NCBI GenBank assembly: GCA_036554945.1 | Contig: DATBMH010000037.1 | Span: forward strand, 1-19,300 | Length of the DNA stretch: 19,300 nucleotides | Direction: 5' to 3' | From: JACDAN01 sp036554945 | GTDB taxonomy: Bacteria; Actinomycetota; Thermoleophilia; Gaiellales; Gaiellaceae | In this document: positions 14,808-19,300 of the stretch, one piece after another | Numbering within the stretch: position 1 is the stretch's first letter | How the letters are laid out: every line of letters begins with the position of its first letter | Position numbers and translations under genes: made by a program | Notes under the pieces: generated by a model | What the model was told of the DNA's origin: nothing | Database searches by the model: none | What the model saw: the letters and a program-made list of their open reading frames with translations, nothing else

Positions 14808-14819
14808 CTCGACGTCAAG
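14808..14819. promoter_or_regulatory. MarR operator candidate O2, CTCGACGTCAAG
   Basis: This is the first palindrome with one base changed (C for T at position 3); its centre is 31 bp away, close to three helical turns, so two dimers would bind the same DNA face. It covers the predicted start site of the rightward promoter. Confidence 0.55.
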
Positions 14820-14858
14820 ATGTTCTACATCGAGAATCTATACGGAAAGGAGACCGCG

Positions 14859-15101
14859 ATGCAGCCGATGGACGTGGAAAGCAGGACGCTGCTGCTGTCC
14901 GAGCGCGTGGAAGGGCTGGCGCGGTCCCGGAAGGGAGCCGCATGGCCACGGTCACAGCGAAGGCGTTCGACGTCGTCGCCCTCGACGACATCGAGCCCGG
15001 TCCCGAGCACGACGGTCGTGTCCCTCGCAACATCCGGCGGCACTTCGACATCCAAGGATTCGGGGTGCGTGCAAACCGGGCGGTGGGCGACGGGCACGTA
15101 A
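14859..15101 (+). CDS. Possible upstream ORF / leader overlapping the first cupin gene
   Basis: ATG 14859 has the best ribosome-binding site of the area, AAGGAG at 14847-14852 with six bases between. The first ~28 codons (MQPMDVESRTLLLSERVEGL and on) look ordinary, but the frame then runs through the first cupin gene in a different frame and becomes Ser/Thr/Arg-rich shadow sequence, ending at 15101 (80 codons). It may be a translated leader whose ribosomes help start the cupin gene at 14942, a small protein, or the remains of an N-terminal extension lost by frameshift. I do not assign a function. The end beyond 14941 is unlikely to be selected protein sequence. Confidence 0.3.
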   Translation: MQPMDVESRTLLLSERVEGLARSRKGAAWPRSQRRRSTSSPSTTSSPVPSTTVVSLATSGGTSTSKDSGCVQTGRWATGT

Positions 15102-15604
15102 TCGGCGAGCACGACGAGATCTCGCTCGGAGCAACCGGCCAGGAGGAGCTCTACTTCGTCCTCTCCGGCGCTGCGACGTTCAACCTGGACGGACAGCCCG
15201 TCTACGCACCGGCCGGGACTTTCGTGTTCGTCCGCGACCCTGCGGTGAAGCGCAGCGCGATCGCCAAGCAGGACGGCACGACGGTCCTCGCGGTGGGCGC
15301 CACCCCCGGCGAGCCGTACCGGCTGAGCGTCGGCGAGGTCATGCACGACATGTGGGACCCGTACCGGGCCGGCGACTACGAAGGCGCGCTGGAGGCGCTC
15401 CAGCCGGCGCTCGCGGAGCGGCCCGAGGCGCTCGTGCTCTTCAACGTCGCCTGCATGGAGGCGCAGCTCGGCCGGGCCGACGATGCGATCGCCCATCTGG
15501 AGCAGGCGATCGAAGACGATCATCGGATCAAGGACAACATCCGCACCGACACGGACCTAGACTCGATCCGGGAGGATCCGCGCTTCCAGGCGCTGACCGC
15601 ATAG
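14942..15604 (+). CDS. Cupin domain protein with C-terminal TPR, paralog 1
   Basis: A 220-residue protein. Residues 30-125 form a cupin barrel: GEHDEISLGATGQEELYFVL, then SGAATFNLDGQPVYAPAGTF. The usual HxH metal motif is not intact (EHDE and QEELY are at the expected places), so metal binding is uncertain. Residues 135-220 are helical, TPR-like (YRAGDYEGALEALQPAL; FNVACMEAQLGRADDAIAHL) and end in DLDSIREDPRFQAL. ATG 14942 follows GGAAGGGAG; it is preceded in frame by no other start close by, and the N-terminus matches that of the downstream paralog. It is transcribed away from marR and is probably its target. Neither signal peptide nor membrane helix is seen. Function unknown; cupins bind small ligands or catalyse varied reactions. 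Confidence 0.88.
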   Translation: MATVTAKAFDVVALDDIEPGPEHDGRVPRNIRRHFDIQGFGVRANRAVGDGHVIGEHDEISLGATGQEELYFVLSGAATFNLDGQPVYAPAGTFVFVRDPAVKRSAIAKQDGTTVLAVGATPGEPYRLSVGEVMHDMWDPYRAGDYEGALEALQPALAERPEALVLFNVACMEAQLGRADDAIAHLEQAIEDDHRIKDNIRTDTDLDSIREDPRFQALTA

Positions 15605-15612
15605 GAGGACCG

Positions 15613-16293
15613 ATGGCAACTGCAACCGAGAAGGGCTACGCGGCCGCGAAGCTCGACGAGCTCGAGGCCGCACCGCTGATCGCGCCCGGCGCGACCGACG
15701 ACGGGCGGCGGCGCTTCGACGTCCGCCGAACCCTCGACATCACGGCGTTCGGCGTCCAGGCGTTCACGGCGCCGAGCGGCGTCGACGTCGTCCGCGAGCA
15801 CGACGAGCTCGCGTTCGACGACACCCCCGGCCAGGAGGAGCTGTACCTCGTCGTGAACGGCGCGGCGACGTTCGAGATCGACGGCGAGGAGATCGAGACG
15901 CCCGCGGGCTCGCTCGTCTTCGTCAAGCCGGAGGCGAAGCGGAAGGCCACCGCCAAGGAGGACGGCACGAGGATCCTGGCGATCGGCGGGACGGCGGGCA
16001 AGGCGTACGAGCCGGCGCCGATCGAGGCCGTCGAGGCGTTCGCCGCGTACGGCAAGGGCGACTACCAGACGGCGGTCGAGAAGTACCTCGTCGTCGTCGA
16101 CCTGCGGCCGAAGGACGCAGTCGCGCGCTTCAATGCCGCCTGCTTCCTCGCCCGGGCGGGACGGCCCGACGAGGCCTTCGAGCACCTCGGCAAGGCCGTC
16201 GAGCTCAACGAGCGCATCAAGGAGCTCATGGCCGGGGACGAGGACCTGGACTCCATCCGCGAGGACCCGCGCTTCGCGGCGATTGCGAAGTAG
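15613..16293 (+). CDS. Cupin domain protein with C-terminal TPR, paralog 2
   Basis: A 226-residue paralog of the preceding gene: same opening (MATATEKGY versus MATVTAKAF), same cupin core (REHDELAFDDTPGQEELYLV, NGAATFEIDGEEIETPAGS), same TPR tail (YGKGDYQTAVEKYL, FNAACFLARAGRPDEAFEHL) and same ending DLDSIREDPRFAAI. It is separated from paralog 1 by eight bases, with an AGGAGG that overlaps the upstream stop, so the two form one transcript and can be made in similar amounts. Divergence through the N-terminal 60 residues is much greater than in the tail, suggesting an old duplication. The pair could form heterodimers, as cupins are commonly dimeric; that is inference. The open frame further upstream is shadow. 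Confidence 0.88.
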   Translation: MATATEKGYAAAKLDELEAAPLIAPGATDDGRRRFDVRRTLDITAFGVQAFTAPSGVDVVREHDELAFDDTPGQEELYLVVNGAATFEIDGEEIETPAGSLVFVKPEAKRKATAKEDGTRILAIGGTAGKAYEPAPIEAVEAFAAYGKGDYQTAVEKYLVVVDLRPKDAVARFNAACFLARAGRPDEAFEHLGKAVELNERIKELMAGDEDLDSIREDPRFAAIAK

Positions 16294-16324
16294 GGGACGA
16301 ACCCCCTTTCGCGGGTGTCGGGCT

Positions 16325-16350
16325 GGGCGCTTTCCGACGAGAAAGCGCCC
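16325..16350. terminator. Strong hairpin after the cupin genes, ending at the next start codon
   Basis: GGGCGCTTTC (16325-16334) and GAAAGCGCCC (16341-16350) are perfect 10-bp arms around a 6-base loop, CGACGA. It lies 31 bp after the cupin stop, where a terminator is expected, but no T-run follows. The downstream arm touches ATG 16351, so it could equally control translation of the next gene. Confidence 0.45.
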
Positions 16351-16752
16351 ATGACCCTTCGCGTCGGTCTCGCCGTCCTCGCAGCCATCCTGCTCGTCCC
16401 GGCCGCGCTCGCTCAGAGCGCGACGCCGAAGGCGACGATCAACCAGCAGGCGACCCTGCTCAAGCAGGCGAAGTGGCGCGCGATGTACGCGACCTACACG
16501 GCGCGCTTCAAGCGCTCCTGCCCGTACTCACGGTTCGTCACCGGCTCGAGGCAAACGCGCAGCGTCCTCGGCTCGAACTTCCAGCTCCGGGACATCCGCG
16601 TGCGCATGGAGACCCCGCGCCGCGCGCTCGTCGCCTACCGCTTCGTGAAGAGCGGCCGGACGGTCGCGACGGTGACGTTCGCGCACCGGGACGTCTACGT
16701 GAAGATCGGCTCCCGCTGGTACGACGAGCTGGACGTGGTCAGCAACTGCTGA
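16351..16752 (+). CDS. Small secreted protein of unknown function
   Basis: A 133-residue protein with a clear signal peptide: R4, then the hydrophobic core VGLAVLAAILLVPAALA, with cleavage expected after ALA (residue 21). The mature part (about 112 residues) begins with a helix (INQQATLLKQAKWRAMYATY) and continues in strand-like stretches, reminiscent of NTF2-like folds, but that is tentative. Cys in KRSCPYSRF and the C-terminal Cys could form a disulfide outside the cell. ATG 16351 has no Shine-Dalgarno because the hairpin occupies that space; GTG 16315 in frame would add 12 residues before the signal peptide and is less likely. It is between the cupin pair and korA, with no evident functional link to either. 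Confidence 0.7.
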   Translation: MTLRVGLAVLAAILLVPAALAQSATPKATINQQATLLKQAKWRAMYATYTARFKRSCPYSRFVTGSRQTRSVLGSNFQLRDIRVRMETPRRALVAYRFVKSGRTVATVTFAHRDVYVKIGSRWYDELDVVSNC

Positions 16753-16768
16753 AGTCTGGTTAAGGCGC

Positions 16769-16777
16769 TGCTATACC
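16769..16777 (+). promoter_or_regulatory. Extended -10 promoter candidate for korA
   Basis: TGCTATACC is an extended -10 (TGn followed by TATACC). A start of transcription near 16784 would leave a leader of about nine bases before ATG 16793. No convincing -35 was seen, as is common for extended -10 promoters. Confidence 0.35.
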
Positions 16778-16792
16778 TGACGGGGCCGGCAG

Positions 16793-18628
16793 ATGGCCAA
16801 GCCCGTCGAACAGCTCGACCAGGTCGTCATCCGCTTCGCGGGTGACTCGGGCGACGGCATGCAGCTCACCGGCGCCCGCTTCACGAGCGAGACCGCCGTC
16901 CTCGGAAACGACCTTTCGACGCTGCCGGACTTCCCCGCGGAGATCCGCGCGCCGGCCGGCTCGCTGCCCGGCGTCTCGGGCTTCCAGATCCACTTCTCCG
17001 ACCACGACATCCTCACGCCGGGAGACGAGCCCAACGTCCTCGTCGCGATGAACCCGGCGGCGCTGCGGACGAACATCCGCGACCTGCCGAAGGGCGGCAC
17101 GCTGATCGTCAACCGCGACGCCTTCACCGACCGGAACCTGGAGAAGGCCGGGTACTCCGCGAACCCGCTCGAGGACGGCACGCTGGGGGACTACCACGTC
17201 CACGAGGTGCCGCTGACGTCCCTCACGCTCGAGGCGCTGAAGGACGTAGACGTGACGAAGCGGGAGGCCGAGCGCTCGAAGAACATGTTCGCGCTCGGGC
17301 TGATGTCCTGGCTCTACCACCGTCCCAAGAGCGGGACGCTGGACTTCATCGCCAAGAAGTTCCAGGCGAAGCCGGCGATCGCCGAGGCGAACACCAAGGC
17401 GTTCAAGGCCGGCTGGGCGTACGGCGAGACGAGCGAGGACTTCCGCGTCACCTACGAGGTCGCGCCCGCGGCGCTCCCGCCGGGCACCTACCGGAACATC
17501 CGCGGGAACCAGGCGCTCACGCTCGGCCTGATCGCGGCGAGCGTCAAGAGCGGGCTGCCGCTCTTCCTCGGCGCCTACCCGATCACGCCGGCGAGCGAGA
17601 TCCTCGAGGAGCTCTCGCGCCGCAAGGACTTCGGCGTCCGCACGTTCCAGGCCGAGGACGAGATCGCCGCGGTCGGCGCGGCGCTGGGCGCAAGCTTCGG
17701 CGGCGCGCTCGGCGTGTGCACGTCGAGCGGCCCGGGCGTCGTCCTGAAGATGGAGACCATCGGCCTGGCGGTCACGCTCGAGCTGCCGCTCGTGATCATC
17801 GACGTGCAGCGCGCCGGCCCGTCCACCGGGATGCCCACGAAGCCCGAGCAGGCCGACCTGCTGCTCTCGCTGTGGGGCCGCAACGCGGAGTCACCGCTGC
17901 CGGTGATCGCCGCCTCGACGCCCGGCGGCTGCTTCGACGCGGCGATCGAGGCCTCGCGCATCGCGCTGAAGTATCGGACGCCGGTCTTCCTGCTCTCGGA
18001 CGCCTACCTGGCGAACGGCTCCGAGCCGTGGCTGATCCCCGACCTCGACTCCTACCCCGACATCTCCGTCGACTTCGCCGACGCGCCGAACCACGAGGGC
18101 GGCTTCCTCCCCTACCTGCGCGACGCGGAGACGCTGGCCCGCCCGTGGGCGATCCCCGGCACGCCCGGTCTCGAGCACCGCATCGGCGGGCTGGAGAAGG
18201 CGGACGGGACCGGCAACGTCTCGTACGACCCGGACAACCACGACCACATGGTCCGGATCCGCGCGCGCAAGGTCGCCGGCATCGCCGCGGACATCCCGGA
18301 GCTCTCGGTCGACGAGGAGGGCGGCGAGGAGCTGCTCGTCCTGAGCTGGGGCGGGACGTACGGTCCGGTCGCCGCCGGCGTCCGGCGTGTGCGCGGAAAC
18401 GGCGGCAAGGTCGCGCACGCGCATCTGAGCTACCTGAACCCCTTCCCGCGCAACACCGGCGACGTGCTGCGCAGATACGACAAGATCCTCGTTCCTGAAA
18501 TGAATTTGGGACAGCTCCTCAAGCTGGTGCGGGCCGAGTTCCTCGTCGACGCCGTCGGCTACAACCGCGTGCGCGGCCTCCCGTTCCGGTCGTCCGAGCT
18601 GGCCGAAGCGATGGAGGGGATGCTGTGA
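16793..18628 (+). CDS. korA: 2-oxoacid:ferredoxin oxidoreductase, fused gamma-alpha subunit (KorA)
   Basis: A 611-residue protein. Residues 10-195 are the gamma domain with FAGDSGDGMQLTG (15-27), the CoA-site motif of the family, and SLPGVSGFQIHFS. Residues 235-611 are the alpha (pyrimidine-binding) domain with AYPITPASEILEEL (261-274), the conserved AEDEIAAVGAALGAS around Glu288-Glu290, TSSGPGVVLKMETIGLA and RAGPSTGMPTKPEQADLL. The fused gamma-alpha arrangement followed by KorB is that of the actinobacterial 2-oxoglutarate:ferredoxin oxidoreductase (as M. tuberculosis KorA), which makes succinyl-CoA with reduced ferredoxin; another 2-oxoacid is possible. The ATG at 16793 has GGGG upstream. 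Its stop overlaps the lipoprotein gene as GTGA, not korB directly. Confidence 0.93.
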   Translation: MAKPVEQLDQVVIRFAGDSGDGMQLTGARFTSETAVLGNDLSTLPDFPAEIRAPAGSLPGVSGFQIHFSDHDILTPGDEPNVLVAMNPAALRTNIRDLPKGGTLIVNRDAFTDRNLEKAGYSANPLEDGTLGDYHVHEVPLTSLTLEALKDVDVTKREAERSKNMFALGLMSWLYHRPKSGTLDFIAKKFQAKPAIAEANTKAFKAGWAYGETSEDFRVTYEVAPAALPPGTYRNIRGNQALTLGLIAASVKSGLPLFLGAYPITPASEILEELSRRKDFGVRTFQAEDEIAAVGAALGASFGGALGVCTSSGPGVVLKMETIGLAVTLELPLVIIDVQRAGPSTGMPTKPEQADLLLSLWGRNAESPLPVIAASTPGGCFDAAIEASRIALKYRTPVFLLSDAYLANGSEPWLIPDLDSYPDISVDFADAPNHEGGFLPYLRDAETLARPWAIPGTPGLEHRIGGLEKADGTGNVSYDPDNHDHMVRIRARKVAGIAADIPELSVDEEGGEELLVLSWGGTYGPVAAGVRRVRGNGGKVAHAHLSYLNPFPRNTGDVLRRYDKILVPEMNLGQLLKLVRAEFLVDAVGYNRVRGLPFRSSELAEAMEGML

Positions 18629-19050
18629 AGCTGCAACTGATACTGGGGATGATGGTCGTGGGGCTTGCCTCGGCCTGTGGCGGGAGCGACGACAGCGGTG
18701 GCGGTGGGGGCGGCGGCGACGGCAGCGGCGGGACGGTCGCGGTCGAGCTGGCCGAGGTGGACGGCTCCGGCCTGACCGGAACGGCCGAGCTCTTCCCGGG
18801 CGCCGCGTCCACGGACGTGACGATCGAGATCAGCGGCACGTCCGACCTCGATCCGATCTCCGTCCGCAGCGGCACCTGCGACGCGCCGGGCGAGGAGATC
18901 GTCCACGACATCGGCTTCACGAACGCGAACCTCGGCCAGGGCCAGATCTTCGAGACGATCGACAAGGTCGCGACCGGCGAGTACATCCTCGTGATCGAGG
19001 ACGACAAGACGATGAAACCCGTCATGTGTGGGGCGATCCCGGCTCAGTGA
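18625..19050 (+). CDS. Putative lipoprotein encoded between korA and korB
   Basis: A 141-residue protein starting at GTG 18625, four bases before the end of korA. Residues 1-17 are a short signal peptide (LILGMMVVGLASAC) with Cys18 as the expected lipidation site; the -3 residue is Ala rather than Leu, so the lipobox is imperfect. A Gly/Ser/Asp linker follows (19-36), then about 105 residues in strands (VAVELAEVDGSGLTGTAELF, TDVTIEISGTSDLDPISVRS, GTCDAPGEEIVHD), resembling a beta-sandwich of the CHRD or SOD-like sort; that is a guess. Cys in SGTCDAP and in PVMCGAI may pair. Its end overlaps korB (GTGA), so it is translated inside the KOR transcript. A surface protein has no known role in this cytoplasmic complex. 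Confidence 0.75.
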   Translation: MKLQLILGMMVVGLASACGGSDDSGGGGGGGDGSGGTVAVELAEVDGSGLTGTAELFPGAASTDVTIEISGTSDLDPISVRSGTCDAPGEEIVHDIGFTNANLGQGQIFETIDKVATGEYILVIEDDKTMKPVMCGAIPAQ

Positions 19051-19300
19051 CCGACGACAACGGGGGCAAGCTGGTCCAGCTGACCGCGAAGGACTTCAAG
19101 TCCGACCAGGAGGTCCGCTGGTGCCCGGGCTGCGGGGACTACGCGATCCTCGCCGCCGTCCAGCAGTTCATGCCGGAGCTCGGGATCCCGCGCGAGCGGA
19201 TCGTGTTCGTGTCGGGGATCGGCTGCGCCGCGCGGTTCCCGTACTACATGCAGACGTACGGGATGCACTCGATCCACGGGCGGGCGCCGGCGATCGCGAC
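19047..19300 (+). CDS. korB: 2-oxoacid:ferredoxin oxidoreductase beta subunit, N-terminal part (KorB)
   Basis: The frame starts at GTG 19047 within the GTGA shared with the lipoprotein gene and runs out of the window. It reads MTDDNGGKLVQLTAKDFKSD, then EVRWCPGCGDYAILAAVQQF, then VFVSGIGCAARFPYYM and SIHGRAPAIA. The CxxC in WCPGCGDY and the Cys of GIGCAARF are [4Fe-4S] ligands in the family, and the HGRA region precedes the thiamine-diphosphate site. It pairs with the gamma-alpha subunit upstream. About 85 of an expected ~300-370 residues are present, so the thiamine-binding region cannot be checked. Confidence 0.93.
   Translation, partial: MTDDNGGKLVQLTAKDFKSDQEVRWCPGCGDYAILAAVQQFMPELGIPRERIVFVSGIGCAARFPYYMQTYGMHSIHGRAPAIA

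Noticed and set aside
14207..14941. Long in-frame extension upstream of the first cupin gene
   Set aside because: It lies antisense to marR, crosses the promoter, and contains no plausible domain; the paralog begins at the same residue as ATG 14942.
18691..18735. GGC/GGT-rich tract as a microsatellite or phase-variable repeat
   Set aside because: It encodes the Gly/Ser linker after a lipidated Cys with mixed codons, which is ordinary for lipoproteins of GC-rich bacteria.

Overview
The window is very GC-rich (roughly 70% by eye) and densely coded, with many GTG starts and several 1-4 bp stop/start overlaps. The gene content suits an actinobacterium: an actinobacterial-type PAC2 protein, CtaA-type heme A synthase, a fused gamma-alpha 2-oxoacid:ferredoxin oxidoreductase (KorA) followed by KorB, and lipoproteins with a Gly-rich linker. 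A deep-branching soil lineage such as Thermoleophilia (Gaiellales/Solirubrobacterales) is my best guess. That placement is inference, because no rRNA or marker gene is present.

Layout. (1) 1-1510, plus strand: 3' part of a heme A synthase gene, then a PAC2-family gene. (2) 1554-2899, plus: an ECF sigma factor overlapping (ATGA) a single-pass membrane protein that is a candidate partner. (3) 5398-2903, minus: a large superfamily II helicase, convergent with the sigma pair. (4) 8939-5460, minus: a fatty-acid oxidation block with thiolase, then the fused enoyl-CoA hydratase/3-hydroxyacyl-CoA dehydrogenase that appears to start at a CTG, then a small three-helix membrane protein. (5) 8957-9610, plus: a helical TPR-like protein divergent from the thiolase across only 17 bp. 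(6) 14752-9607, minus: a tight run marR, VOC dioxygenase-like, AlkA-like glycosylase, TIM-barrel isomerase, proC, pgl, then an ArsR-type regulator with its own promoter. (7) 14859-16293, plus: divergent from marR, a short leader ORF and two tandem cupin-TPR paralogs, with two near-identical palindromes in the shared promoter. (8) 16351-16752: a small secreted protein. (9) 16793-19300, plus: korA, a putative lipoprotein gene, and the 5' part of korB, each joined by a GTGA overlap.

How it fits together. The thiolase/FadB pair makes acetyl-CoA from fatty acids and KorAB is a ferredoxin-linked 2-oxoacid enzyme of the TCA cycle, so both belong to central carbon oxidation. CtaA serves the cytochrome oxidase. 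The MarR locus looks like a small stress or ligand-responsive regulon: MarR palindromes sit on the cupin-TPR promoter and the regulator leads an operon with detoxification and base-excision-repair functions plus housekeeping genes (proC, pgl).

No tRNA, rRNA, CRISPR array, transposase or phage gene was seen. No gene-free stretch exceeds 150 bases. The most unusual points are the lipoprotein gene lodged between korA and korB, the twin-operator MarR/cupin-TPR locus, the symmetric near-leaderless divergent promoter at 8945-8951, and a 23-bp perfect palindrome inside fadB coding sequence.
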